From Pirellulales bacterium (GTDB taxonomy: Bacteria > Planctomycetota > Planctomycetia > Pirellulales > JAEUIK01), in assembly GCA_019694435.1 (NCBI GenBank), contig JAIBBZ010000014.1, forward strand, positions 62,001-126,000: 64,000 bases of DNA, given 5' to 3'. Position 1 is the first letter of the stretch; each line of letters starts with the position of its first letter. Shown one piece after another: positions 27,355 through 36,066 of the stretch. The notes under the pieces were generated by a model. It was not told where the DNA came from. It saw only the letters and a program-made list of their open reading frames with translations, and ran no database searches. The position numbers and the translations under genes are program-made.

Positions 27355-29784
27355 TCACACCCGGCTCGCACCGCGCGTGCTGGCGCGTTTTGGCGGAGGG
27401 GTCGCGGTGGGCGCATCGACGCGCCAGCGACTGCCATCCTGACGCAAGGTGCTCCCCGCGGGGGGGCCATACCAGTCGGCGAACTCGCGTTCGGCGTGGC
27501 CGGAGACCAGGTCGCGAACAACGACCGCGACGGCCAGCAACGCGGCAACCGGAGCGAGGCAGCCCAGCAAGACCCGCGAACCCAGCAAAGCCCGGTCACC
27601 CGTCGCCCAGGTGAGCAACGCCACCAGGCCCAGGACCAGCATGAGCACGTGCATTTCGCAGAGCTTGCGCACGAGGTGACCCGGCCATCGATGCGGTTCG
27701 CGCGGCCACGCGGCCGGCGGTTGCGGCGCGCAGCCGCCGGCCCCGCGAACGATCAGTTCGCCCTCGACCCATTTGAGCCGCTGGACGAACGCCTTGTAGC
27801 GCGCATCGTGCCAGAGGCCCAGGCACAGCAATCCCAAACCCCAGAGCAGACCGGCCGCCATCCACACGGGGTTCAGCGTCGTGCGAAACACACCCCAGCC
27901 CAGTCCTAGCGGTACGAGCAGATGCACGACGTGATGCATGAGATAGTCGAGTTGCACACCGTCGAGCGAGGCCGTCCGACGAAACCGTGCCAATTGACCG
28001 TCCACGTGATCGAGCACATACCAAAGCTGCAAGAGCACCGCACCCGCGAGCAACGCCGAGGGCGTACCGACTGCAAGGCAACCGGCCGCCGCGATGGCTA
28101 CGACCAACGCCAGGCCCGTGGCCTGATGGGCCGTAAGTCCCCAAGGCGCCACGAGGCGCGTCACCTGCAAGGCAACGGGCCGCGCGACCCAGCGCGCGTA
28201 CGAGTTGCCGAGGTGGTCGGCGCCCGGCTTATGACACCGCGCGCGCCATTCTTCATTCGACTGCGGAAATTCCTCGTCTGCCGCGCGACGCGGGCGCCAG
28301 GCCAGCCCCAACACGCCCGCGGCAACGGCTATCATCACCACCGATCGCCAGGCGACGCTCAACCAGGCGATTGGCGCCGTGAGCTCGACTTGCAGTGCCC
28401 AGGCGGCAGCGAACAACACCACGGCCGGCAGGATGACGCGCTCGAGATAGTGCCGCCGCTCGACGGCCGCCAGCTCGACCCAAAACGAATAGCGTACGAC
28501 AAGCACGGCGTAGAGCGTCTGCCCGAGGCCCACGGCCAGGGCCAGGGCCGCGATGCCGTGGCCGGAGAAGATCGCGACCAGGTTGAGTCCCGCTCCGACG
28601 ACGACCGATGCCAGCACGATTCTCAACAGCGCGCGTTGGCGATCGATCGTGATCAGATACTGGCTCGCCGGCAGCGCGATCCCGAGCGCGATCGTCCCGC
28701 CGACGAGCCAAGGCAAGCCGAGCAGGCCGGTCCGATACTCCGGCAAGACCAGGCCGAGCAACGGCGCGCCGAGCACGATCGCCATCGCGCCGATGACTGC
28801 CAGGAGAGCGGTCTGCTGACCGCTGGCCAACGCGGCCAGAGCCGCCACGCTGCGCGTGTGGCCGGTGCGCCCCAGGATCTCGCCATAGCGTGGTCCCATC
28901 ACGGTGGCCAGCGCATTGGCGACGCCGAACATCTGCCCGGTGGCCAACAGGGCCGCGCTATAGAGCCCCAACTGCAACTCGCGATCGGGCATGAACATCA
29001 AAATGGTCAGTCGGTCGAGCGAGCGAAACAACTGATTGGCCAGGGCCGCGAGTAGGATCGGAAAACCCACGGCCAACAGCCGTCGCATCTCAACTCGATC
29101 CCAGGCCAGCATGGGCCGCGAACCCGTTCCGAGCGTCACATACGCCGCGCAGATCAGGCCCACGACCAGGCTGCCCAGGTACAGGCCCGTCAGCCCCCCG
29201 AGCGCCGCGGCCACACCGCAGATCAACAGCGTCAAAGCCGCTTCGAGGACCGTGACCGTGGCCGTCGTCGCGAAGCGTTGATGCGCACGCAACACCGTGA
29301 CCTGATAGGTGAGGAACCGCTGCACGACGCACAGCAGACCCGCCACGACCAGGGCCGCGCCCCATGCCCGGCCCGAGGCGCTCGTACTCGTGAAGGCGAG
29401 CGCGCTCCCGCAGCACAGCAAAGCGGCGCCACAAACCGCGCTGCTGATCGTGTTGACGGTAAACGCCAGGTTGGCCGAGCGTGCGGCCGCCGGCGCGTCG
29501 CCGCGCCCTAACGCAATGGTCATCTCGCGGCTCGCGCCGCGGCTGACTCCCAGGTTGCTCAGGTTGCCGTAGTTGACCACCAAACGTACGCCTTGCCATA
29601 GCCCGATCTGCGCGGGATCGAGCAGCACCCGCAGGAGCAGGCTCGTGACGGCGCCGAAGGCCTGCCCGACGAGGGTCGAGCCGCTGACCCATGCCGTGTC
29701 GCGCCAGATGCGCCGCCACGGAGAGCCGGTTTTCTCGGCGATCGGGTGCTTGGCTGTTGCGGCCGATGCGTGCACGCAGTTCAC
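27355..29784 (-). CDS. fusion of polysaccharide flippase and CDP-alcohol phosphotransferase
   Basis: An 809-residue membrane protein with two parts. Residues about 25-495 have 12-14 hydrophobic segments in the pattern of Wzx-type lipid-linked oligosaccharide flippases (opening WRDTAWVSGSTLVGQAFGAV). Residues about 520-740 form a CDP-alcohol phosphotransferase domain with D592, D595-G596, A599-R600, G609 and D613; the fourth conserved Asp is replaced by His617 (LDYLMHH). A soluble, partly basic tail follows. The start is GTG 29784, overlapping the upstream stop as GTGA. I do not know this fusion from established pathways. It would place a phosphodiester-forming enzyme and its transporter in one polypeptide. 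Confidence 0.8.
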   Translation of the reverse strand: MNCVHASAATAKHPIAEKTGSPWRRIWRDTAWVSGSTLVGQAFGAVTSLLLRVLLDPAQIGLWQGVRLVVNYGNLSNLGVSRGASREMTIALGRGDAPAAARSANLAFTVNTISSAVCGAALLCCGSALAFTSTSASGRAWGAALVVAGLLCVVQRFLTYQVTVLRAHQRFATTATVTVLEAALTLLICGVAAALGGLTGLYLGSLVVGLICAAYVTLGTGSRPMLAWDRVEMRRLLAVGFPILLAALANQLFRSLDRLTILMFMPDRELQLGLYSAALLATGQMFGVANALATVMGPRYGEILGRTGHTRSVAALAALASGQQTALLAVIGAMAIVLGAPLLGLVLPEYRTGLLGLPWLVGGTIALGIALPASQYLITIDRQRALLRIVLASVVVGAGLNLVAIFSGHGIAALALAVGLGQTLYAVLVVRYSFWVELAAVERRHYLERVILPAVVLFAAAWALQVELTAPIAWLSVAWRSVVMIAVAAGVLGLAWRPRRAADEEFPQSNEEWRARCHKPGADHLGNSYARWVARPVALQVTRLVAPWGLTAHQATGLALVVAIAAAGCLAVGTPSALLAGAVLLQLWYVLDHVDGQLARFRRTASLDGVQLDYLMHHVVHLLVPLGLGWGVFRTTLNPVWMAAGLLWGLGLLCLGLWHDARYKAFVQRLKWVEGELIVRGAGGCAPQPPAAWPREPHRWPGHLVRKLCEMHVLMLVLGLVALLTWATGDRALLGSRVLLGCLAPVAALLAVAVVVRDLVSGHAEREFADWYGPPAGSTLRQDGSRWRVDAPTATPPPKRASTRGASRV

Positions 29785-31511
29785 CGTGGTTTGGCTACGC
29801 CTGAGACCGGCGACGGGACCTGGCGGCGCGGCTCCGCGCGCGATTCGGACAGCAACAGATCGGCAATCTGCATCGACGCAGGGCGAGCGAGATGAGCAAA
29901 CACTTCGCGGCTGGGCGGTTCGGTGCGCCCCGTGCCGAGCGCACGGCAGAGCAACACCTGCAATTCATCTCGACTCCGCGCCGTGCCAAGCATGCCCCAC
30001 ATCTTGGCCGGCAACAGATCGGCCGAACCCGACGGCATGACCTGCACGACGGGCACTTGTGCCAACGTGGCCTCGATCCCTGCGCTGCTTCCCATGCTGA
30101 CGACGGCGTCGCTCGCGGCAAACAATTCCCACAACGGGCGCTGCGCAACGAATGTCACTTCCAGCCCCGGCTTCGACGCGGCCAGCGCGCGAAACGGCTC
30201 GCCGGTGGCAGCGCGCGGGTGCAGCTTGACGGTGAGCGTCGCGCCCAGCGTCTGCGCGACGTCGTAACACCACTCGATCATCGCGCGGTACGACTGGGGC
30301 GTCTTGTGATACGCGACCAGGTCAGGCCGCTCCGACTTCGGCGGCGGCGTGGCCAGCAACAGCAGCCGCGCCTGGCCGCATGGCTGCCGGTTTCGCTGAG
30401 CGGCGATCTGCGCCGACAGCTCGTCGTGCCAGGGCGACCCGGTCACGGCGATTCGCTGCGGTGGAATTCCCCAATCGACCAATTGCAGACGTGCCACGTT
30501 TCCCCAGGCCAAGAGCCGGTCGGCAGCCAGGGGAGCAAACGCAAAACGAATTCCCGGCGCGGCATTCTGCACGACGCTGCTGGTCACGCCGGCGCTGCGC
30601 GCGGCCGCGACCGCTGCGCGGGCCAGGGGGGTGGCATCTTCGTCGAGCACCAGATGGTCGGGCCGCAGCCGGTGAAGATGCGCGGAAACCTGGCCGAGAA
30701 TTCTTGCTTGTTGCGCGCCCGATGCCTGGACCAGGCGTTCGAGCCGCTCGTCCAGCAGCGGCGCCAGATCGAGACCCTCGAACACCAGCGCCGCGTCGCG
30801 CCGCCGCTTGGGGAGCGAGCCCGCGTCGGCCAGGCTGCCGTTGCAGACGATTTGCTCCACACCGCGGCCTTGCCAGTGCCACCAATTGCCGACCGCGAAG
30901 CGATCGTAGAGCCAGGCCACGCGACACCTGCGGGCGAGCAACTCGGCGCATAGCGGATTGAGCAGCCGGGGATTACCGCACAACACGACCAGCGGCGTGG
31001 CCCCGCGCGCACTGCCCACGGGGCGTGCCAGCCATGCGCCCGCCGCGCGTCGCCACCATCGATTCGGCGGGGCGCTCGCGCATGGCGCGCGACGCGCTTC
31101 GTGCCAGACCAAGTCGATGGGGACCTCGCGCGCCGCGCCCCAGGCGCGGGCCAAGGCGGCCACGTCCTCATCGCGGCCGCGCTCGACGTGGCAGACCAGC
31201 GGCACTTCCAACTCGGCCTGATGGCGATCGAGCCAGGTGACGATCCGCAGCAACTTGACAAACCAATAGCGCAGGACAAGGGCATTCAAGCCGCAGACCG
31301 TCGCCAGCGTCTCCGGATCGCCCTCGGGACCGGCCGCTTCGCTCGCCAGGTCGCTGGCGGCGGCATCGAGCCAGCGGTAGCGCGAGTCGAGTTCTTCGTC
31401 GAGGGTCGTCCGCGTGGGCGCCGCCGCCGGCCAAGTGCCTTCGAGCAACAGCGCGGCCCGCGGCCCTACGGCGTCGGTCGGCGCCAACCCGAGATGGGAG
31501 TAGATGTCCAT
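29781..31511 (-). CDS. GT-B-fold transferase of CDP-glycerol glycerophosphotransferase / surface-glycan type
   Basis: About 576 residues from ATG 31511 (MDIYSHLGLAPTD); GTG 31550 would add 13 residues. The C-terminal half has the signatures of the teichoic-acid/capsule GT-B group: VKLHPRAATGEPF, with KLHP, then AASDAVVSMGSSAGIEATLA and a short PVVQVMPSG. A middle segment, LAWGNVARLQLVDWG followed by VTGSPWHDEL, matches the same group. The N-terminal half is poorly conserved. It could transfer glycerol- or ribitol-phosphate or a sugar to a lipid-linked chain. It overlaps the flippase fusion by 4 bases. Confidence 0.75.
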   Translation of the reverse strand: MDIYSHLGLAPTDAVGPRAALLLEGTWPAAAPTRTTLDEELDSRYRWLDAAASDLASEAAGPEGDPETLATVCGLNALVLRYWFVKLLRIVTWLDRHQAELEVPLVCHVERGRDEDVAALARAWGAAREVPIDLVWHEARRAPCASAPPNRWWRRAAGAWLARPVGSARGATPLVVLCGNPRLLNPLCAELLARRCRVAWLYDRFAVGNWWHWQGRGVEQIVCNGSLADAGSLPKRRRDAALVFEGLDLAPLLDERLERLVQASGAQQARILGQVSAHLHRLRPDHLVLDEDATPLARAAVAAARSAGVTSSVVQNAAPGIRFAFAPLAADRLLAWGNVARLQLVDWGIPPQRIAVTGSPWHDELSAQIAAQRNRQPCGQARLLLLATPPPKSERPDLVAYHKTPQSYRAMIEWCYDVAQTLGATLTVKLHPRAATGEPFRALAASKPGLEVTFVAQRPLWELFAASDAVVSMGSSAGIEATLAQVPVVQVMPSGSADLLPAKMWGMLGTARSRDELQVLLCRALGTGRTEPPSREVFAHLARPASMQIADLLLSESRAEPRRQVPSPVSGVAKPR

Positions 31512-31610
31512 CGCGCCGCATGCTCCTTCGAGCGCGATCGAGCTGGCCACGACGCGCTCGCGCCGCCGCGCGTTCCGGAAGGGGATCGCGGCGCCGTTCG
31601 ATTGCCCTGG

Positions 31611-32357
31611 TTACGCGGCGTGGTCGCGATTCAAAACAGCCATCCGCTGCCGCAATTCCGGCTGATGCTGCAGCAGCTCGGCAATTCGCTGCCAATCAAG
31701 CTGCTCGGGACCCAGCGCCTCGTAAATCTCCAGCGCGTGTTCCCAATCCTCGACGTGGTCGAGCTTCAGCCGCAGGTCTTCGCGATCCATCTCGGCCGGC
31801 AACGGAACCAGCCGGACCTGGAAACGCTCGGGATGCGAGTAGAGAAAACGGGTCATCTGCGCGCGTTCGGCAGGCGAGGTTGCCAATCGATTGGCCGTTT
31901 GCAGCGCCTCGGCCCGGCACCACTCGGCCACCAACCCCAGCGACGACATCACGGCCGACCGCCCCGAGCGCGAGCTATAGGTGATGTAATCGCATTCGGC
32001 GTGTTGTTCGCCCGTGCTTACCAAGCGATCGATCAAGGCCGGATCGACGAAGGGATTCTCGGCCTGCAACCGCACGACTGCGGCCGGGCGATAGGCGTCG
32101 AGCGCCTCGCAAGCCCGGGCCAGGGCGTCGCGGGCGTGCGAGTGAAACACCTCAACGTCGGGCGGCGTCAGCCGGGCGAGTTGTTCCCAGTCTTCGCCGC
32201 GGCCGAGCACGACGACGACGTGCGACAACCGCGTGCAATCGGTCACGCGGCGTACGACCCATTCCAGCAAGGTCTTGCCGGCAATGCATCGTTCGGCGTA
32301 ACGGCGCCACCACGGCGCCAGGGGATTGGCTTCGATAATGCCCAGTGTGCGCTGCAT
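31611..32357 (-). CDS. SpsF-like cytidylyltransferase family protein
   Basis: A 248-residue nucleotidyltransferase-like protein resembling the CMP-NeuAc synthetase/SpsF group: the GT-A-like fold with VVVRLQAENPFVDPALIDRL (PxxxP...D motif) and the C-terminal LRLKLDHVEDWEHALEIYEAL block that is typical of SpsF. The canonical N-terminal signature with the CTP-binding Arg and Lys is only partly seen (GIIEANPLAPWWRRYAERCI). Such enzymes activate a sugar or alcohol phosphate with CTP. Downstream genes encode two CDP-alcohol phosphotransferases, so it could supply their CDP-activated substrate. ATG 32357. Confidence 0.78.
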   Translation of the reverse strand: MQRTLGIIEANPLAPWWRRYAERCIAGKTLLEWVVRRVTDCTRLSHVVVVLGRGEDWEQLARLTPPDVEVFHSHARDALARACEALDAYRPAAVVRLQAENPFVDPALIDRLVSTGEQHAECDYITYSSRSGRSAVMSSLGLVAEWCRAEALQTANRLATSPAERAQMTRFLYSHPERFQVRLVPLPAEMDREDLRLKLDHVEDWEHALEIYEALGPEQLDWQRIAELLQHQPELRQRMAVLNRDHAA

Positions 32358-32424
32358 CCTTGCTCTCCATCCATGTTGGCGCGGGGTGCCTCCCCCGGGG
32401 TATGCACCGACTGCGCGCGGCGCG

Positions 32425-32454
32425 AGTCTAATGCCCCGGGCGAAAGACGGTCAA
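32425..32454 (-). promoter_or_regulatory. promoter for the glycan operon
   Basis: On the minus strand: -35 TTGACC (32449-32454), 18-base spacer, -10 TAGACT (32425-32430). It lies about 70 bases upstream of the SpsF-like gene, in the only clear gap (142 bases) between the HAD gene and the rest of the cluster. The -10 matches consensus at four of six positions. Confidence 0.45.
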
Positions 32455-32499
32455 GCCGACGCCAGCGAGGTGGCCGCGCCAGCGTGCTGCCGCCGAGTG

Positions 32500-33189
32500 C
32501 TAGCACGCTTCCTTGCGTGCCGGAAACGCCGGCCGTTCGAGCCCCAATACGGCGTACAGCCGCGGATCGCAGAGCGTTTCGAGCCGCAGGTGCGCCCCCG
32601 AAAAGTCGTGATCGGCGCTGTGCTCGCCCGGCACTGCCAGGGCCAGGGTGCCAGCCGCCACGGCCGCCCGACAACCGTTGGCGCTGTCTTCGAGCACCAG
32701 CACGTCGGCCGGTTCACGCCCCAACCGGGAGGCAGCCTTGAGGTAAATCTCCGGGTGGGGCTTGCCCTGCACGACGTCTTCGGCGGTCAACAGAAACTCA
32801 AACCGTGGCTCCCAGGAAAACCGCCCCAACACGTCGACGACAAACGCGCGGCCGCTGCTCGTGGCCACGGCCTTCGGGATGCCCGCCGCTTCGAGCGCCG
32901 CGAGCAACTCCACGACGCCCGGCATGGGCGCGAGCCGCGTGTCGAGCAGTTCGACGAAGATCTCAGCGCTCTCGGCATTCAACTGCTCGACCGTCGCATC
33001 CAACTGGTGCCGGTCGATCATCAATTGCAGCGACACGCGCGCCGGCCGGCCCATCATCTCGTCGAGCAATTGCTTGGTGATCTGGCAGCCGCGCCGCCGC
33101 AGCAACTCCTCACCGACAATCGGGTACAACAGTTCGGTATTGAACAACAGGCCATCGAGGTCGAACACGACGGCGCGCGGTCGTCGCAT
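32500..33189 (-). CDS. HAD-superfamily phosphatase (beta-phosphoglucomutase-like)
   Basis: A 229-residue HAD-IA hydrolase. Motif I is VVFDLDGLLFNTE (Asp10, Asp12), motif II KAVATSSGRAF, motif III around QGKPHPEIYLKAA and motif IV DVLVLEDSANGCRAA. The helical cap between motifs I and II fits the beta-phosphoglucomutase/phosphatase subgroup. ATG 33189 is supported by GGGAG upstream; the frame extends to 33222. It should hydrolyse or transfer phosphate on a small sugar or polyol phosphate, and the neighbouring cytidylyltransferase suggests glycan precursors. The stop lies 142 bases before the next gene, which has its own candidate promoter. Confidence 0.87.
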   Translation of the reverse strand: MRRPRAVVFDLDGLLFNTELLYPIVGEELLRRRGCQITKQLLDEMMGRPARVSLQLMIDRHQLDATVEQLNAESAEIFVELLDTRLAPMPGVVELLAALEAAGIPKAVATSSGRAFVVDVLGRFSWEPRFEFLLTAEDVVQGKPHPEIYLKAASRLGREPADVLVLEDSANGCRAAVAAGTLALAVPGEHSADHDFSGAHLRLETLCDPRLYAVLGLERPAFPARKEAC

Positions 33190-33256
33190 CGGGTTCTCCC
33201 GGGCAGAATCTGCAACGCTCACCAGGTACTTCCCTCCCTGCGGACGTAACGAGGAA

Positions 33257-34267
33257 TTACTTCTGCGGCGGACCGGCCAGCCGCTCCAACAACAATCCCT
33301 TGAACTCTGGATGCGGCCGGAAGCAATAGGTCACCCGCCGCGCGTCGCCCCGTGGAGGCTCGACGATCAGGAACGATTTATTCGGCACCTTGTCCGGCGG
33401 GGTGTTGGCGGCGGCGCGATCGTCCGGTCCTTCAACAATCCGCGTGCTGAGCTGTTCGGCGTCGATCAACTCGGGATGCGTCAACCAGCCCACGGCCAGC
33501 GTGTCGAACGGGTTACAACCCTGGGCTTTGAAGACCTGTTCCCAAAGATCGAGCCAGGTCTGCGTGGCCTCGGCCAGGTAGCGGCCCGCGGCGCTTTGCT
33601 TGCCGAGCGCGGCAAAGTCGTCCCGCGTCAACCAGACCTGCGACGACACCTCCCAGGGGGCATAGACCAGCGGCACCTGTGTGTCGAGCAGCGCCTGCAT
33701 ACCTTCGACGTCATGCTCGAAATTGGCGTCGCGGAGCCGGACGTGATTGACTTCGAAGCGTTGGCCTTCGCGGCGCCCCGCGACGACGACGATCGCCGTG
33801 ATCCGCTCGCGGAGCTGTGGGTAGAGCTGTACCAGCGAGGCTACGTTCGTCACCGGCCCCACGGCCAGAATGGTCAGTGGCCGCTCGGTCAGGGCTTTCG
33901 CCAGCGCCGTGACGGCCGGCGTTTCCTCGCCCAATTGCTCGGCCTTCGCCGCACCCGGGAATACCTGCAGTCCTTGTGGGCCATAATCGGCAACGAGTTT
34001 CTGGGCAATCGGATAGCCCTTTTCCAGGCTCGTATTGCCGAAGACGACGCTTACACCGTGAATCCGCAGCTCGGGCGAATGAAACGCCTGAATCAGGGCT
34101 AAGCCATCGTCGACTTCTCCACGCGGGAGACCGATCGAGGGATCGACGTCGAGCCAGATATCGATCGGCCCTCGGGCAGCGGCGACCGCTGGCATGAAAA
34201 AGCACAGCCAGACCGCAGCAGCAAACGACTGAAGGCAACGCCGATGGGCGAAGCGAGTTGGCGACAT
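33257..34267 (-). CDS. exported nucleoside hydrolase
   Basis: A 336-residue protein of the inosine-uridine-preferring nucleoside hydrolase family, which cleaves the N-glycosidic bond of ribonucleosides. It starts MSPTRFAHRRCLQSFAAAVW, a signal peptide cleaved near VAAARG, so it acts outside the cytoplasm. The calcium-binding region is partly as expected: WLDVDPSIGLPRGEVDDGLA has Asp40, Asp42, Asp53 and Asp54 (normally DxDxGxDDA). Further family features are LAVGPVTNVASL and NPFDTLAVGWL. The Gly of DPGxDD is replaced by an insertion, so activity should not be assumed. ATG 34267 is preceded by AGGGA; upstream promoter signals are described separately. Confidence 0.8.
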   Translation of the reverse strand: MSPTRFAHRRCLQSFAAAVWLCFFMPAVAAARGPIDIWLDVDPSIGLPRGEVDDGLALIQAFHSPELRIHGVSVVFGNTSLEKGYPIAQKLVADYGPQGLQVFPGAAKAEQLGEETPAVTALAKALTERPLTILAVGPVTNVASLVQLYPQLRERITAIVVVAGRREGQRFEVNHVRLRDANFEHDVEGMQALLDTQVPLVYAPWEVSSQVWLTRDDFAALGKQSAAGRYLAEATQTWLDLWEQVFKAQGCNPFDTLAVGWLTHPELIDAEQLSTRIVEGPDDRAAANTPPDKVPNKSFLIVEPPRGDARRVTYCFRPHPEFKGLLLERLAGPPQK

Positions 34268-34282
34268 AAACTGTATCCCTTT

Positions 34283-34329
34283 CGCACAGTGTGCGGTGCG
34301 ATTGTCGCCCGTTGTGCTGCAGCACGCAA
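34283..34329 (-). promoter_or_regulatory. promoter with two embedded dyads, for the nucleoside hydrolase
   Basis: On the minus strand: -35 TTGCGT (34324-34329), 17-base spacer, -10 GACAAT (34301-34306). The perfect palindrome GTGCTGCAGCAC (34314-34325) fills the spacer and touches the -35 element. A second perfect dyad, CGCACA-G-TGTGCG (34283-34295), lies just past the -10, about where transcription would start. This placement is what repressor operators look like. The divergent gene at 34414 could share the control. Confidence 0.4.
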
Positions 34330-34413
34330 TGTGCCATTTGCCGTCGGCGATGAGACGACGCACAATAGTCAGGGGGTTCCATCTGTCTCGATCGCGCCGG
34401 ACGTTGACATTCT

Positions 34414-36066
34414 ATGCGTGCCGACAAGGCGTTCTTTCCCGCGATCGCGTGGCTGCTGCTCGGCTGGCTGGCTGCGGCGCCGGCACGCGGCGAATCGCCG
34501 TCGTTTGCCCAGTGGCTCCCGCCGACTGTTTCCTGGTACGTCGAGACGGGGCGCGAGCCGTTCGAGCTGCGCACCGATGACGGATTGCCCGGCTGGTTCG
34601 AACGGTTTGCATCCGTGCCGCGACGTTTGGATGCTGTCGCCTGGGACGACGAACACGGGGCCCTGGCCGCCCGATTGAATTGCCAGCCTGGCGACGAGCA
34701 GGAGCTGTCTGCAGCACAGTCGGCAGATCGCGAAGTGCGCGGTTTCACGCCCCTGTATTGGTCGCGCCAAGGCGACTGGCTGGTGATCAGCTCCAGCCGC
34801 GGGCTGCTCGACGAAATCCTTGACCGCCGTAGCGATCCCAACCGCGCCCCGCTTGCTGCGGACCGGCAATTCGCTGCCGCCTGGACTCAGTTGCCCGCCG
34901 AGCAGACGCGACGCATGTTCTTGCGGCTCGATCGCACGAGCCATCGTGCCGCTCGGAGCTGGTCGCGCGCCACGCGGTTGGTTTGCCGCGGCCTCGACTT
35001 GGCGCCAGACCAACGGGCGTTTGCCGAGGTGGCCTTGGCCAATTTTGGCGCCACGCTCGAAGAGAACACCTACCTGGCCGTATCGTCGCGGCCCCAGGTG
35101 CAACCGCGCGAGGCGACCATCGTCACGCCCGCCGCGGCGAAAGAAGCCCGGTTGTTCTGGGAATTCGTCGCAGCGCTCCCCAATCGAGGTCCGACGTTCG
35201 CGCCGCTGCTGCCCGAGAGCACCATTTTGTCGCTCAGCACCTTTGTCGATCGCGAATTGGCCGCATTGACGGCCCAAACGCTGCTCGACCCCGAGCGATT
35301 GGCCCGTCTGGGTGAAAACAGCCCCGAGCTGCGGGTGTTGTTGGAAGCATTGTCGTTCAGTGTGCAGACACTGGACCAGATCGAACCGAGCGTGCAGGTG
35401 GTGCTGGCCCGTCAAGAGTTTCCCGACGCGGTGCGACGGCCAAGTTTTCCGCTGCCGGGTCTGGCGGCGGTGGTCGTGCCGCGCGATCCAGAGCGCATCA
35501 AGCCGGCCTTTGTGCTGGCCTTTGTAACGGCGGTCCGCCAGGCGAACGAAGTGGCCACGAATGCCGGACGGCCGCGATACGTGATGCGCAACCGGCGGAT
35601 CGGTAGCGCCATGATCACGGCCGGCATCTACCCCCAGGCGGCGATTGCCGATGGGATCAGCCCGAACCTGACACCGACGATCGCCACGGTCGGTCCCCGG
35701 TTCATCGTCAGCACGAGTGAAGAGTTGGCCGAACAACTCGTCCGCGCGGCGCTGGCCGAACCGACACCGCGCGCGCTCCAGCAAAGCGCGCGGCTCGATT
35801 TCGGCCCTGCTGCCGCCGCGCGGCTCGGCTGGGAACAACTACAGGCAGGCGTCGCGGGGATGTCGCAGCGCGGCAGCAGTCTGTTGGCGCCGCTCACGGA
35901 CCGGCTGCGCGGCGCCGTCCAGGCCACCTCGCGGCTCGGCGATGATCTGGCCGCGCGACTGCCGAAGACGACCTGGGAGATTCCCCTGCCCGACTTCCGG
36001 GGCCGCTATCGCCTGCACGTGTTGACTAGCGACGCGCCGAGTGCAGATCGGGTGTCGCGGAATTGA
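34414..36066 (+). CDS. exported protein of unknown function
   Basis: A 550-residue protein with a signal peptide (MRADKAFFPAIAWLLLGWLA, cleavage near ARGES). The mature protein has alternating alpha/beta segments with no metal or catalytic motif that I recognise. LVISSSRGLLDEILDRRSD and a later FIVSTSEELAEQLVRAAL are two similar repeats, about 290 residues apart, which resembles the duplicated arrangement of DUF3352-like exported proteins of planctomycetes. It is divergent from the nucleoside hydrolase and its 3' end overlaps the convergent NUDIX gene by 41 bases. Function unknown. Confidence 0.65.
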   Translation: MRADKAFFPAIAWLLLGWLAAAPARGESPSFAQWLPPTVSWYVETGREPFELRTDDGLPGWFERFASVPRRLDAVAWDDEHGALAARLNCQPGDEQELSAAQSADREVRGFTPLYWSRQGDWLVISSSRGLLDEILDRRSDPNRAPLAADRQFAAAWTQLPAEQTRRMFLRLDRTSHRAARSWSRATRLVCRGLDLAPDQRAFAEVALANFGATLEENTYLAVSSRPQVQPREATIVTPAAAKEARLFWEFVAALPNRGPTFAPLLPESTILSLSTFVDRELAALTAQTLLDPERLARLGENSPELRVLLEALSFSVQTLDQIEPSVQVVLARQEFPDAVRRPSFPLPGLAAVVVPRDPERIKPAFVLAFVTAVRQANEVATNAGRPRYVMRNRRIGSAMITAGIYPQAAIADGISPNLTPTIATVGPRFIVSTSEELAEQLVRAALAEPTPRALQQSARLDFGPAAAARLGWEQLQAGVAGMSQRGSSLLAPLTDRLRGAVQATSRLGDDLAARLPKTTWEIPLPDFRGRYRLHVLTSDAPSADRVSRN

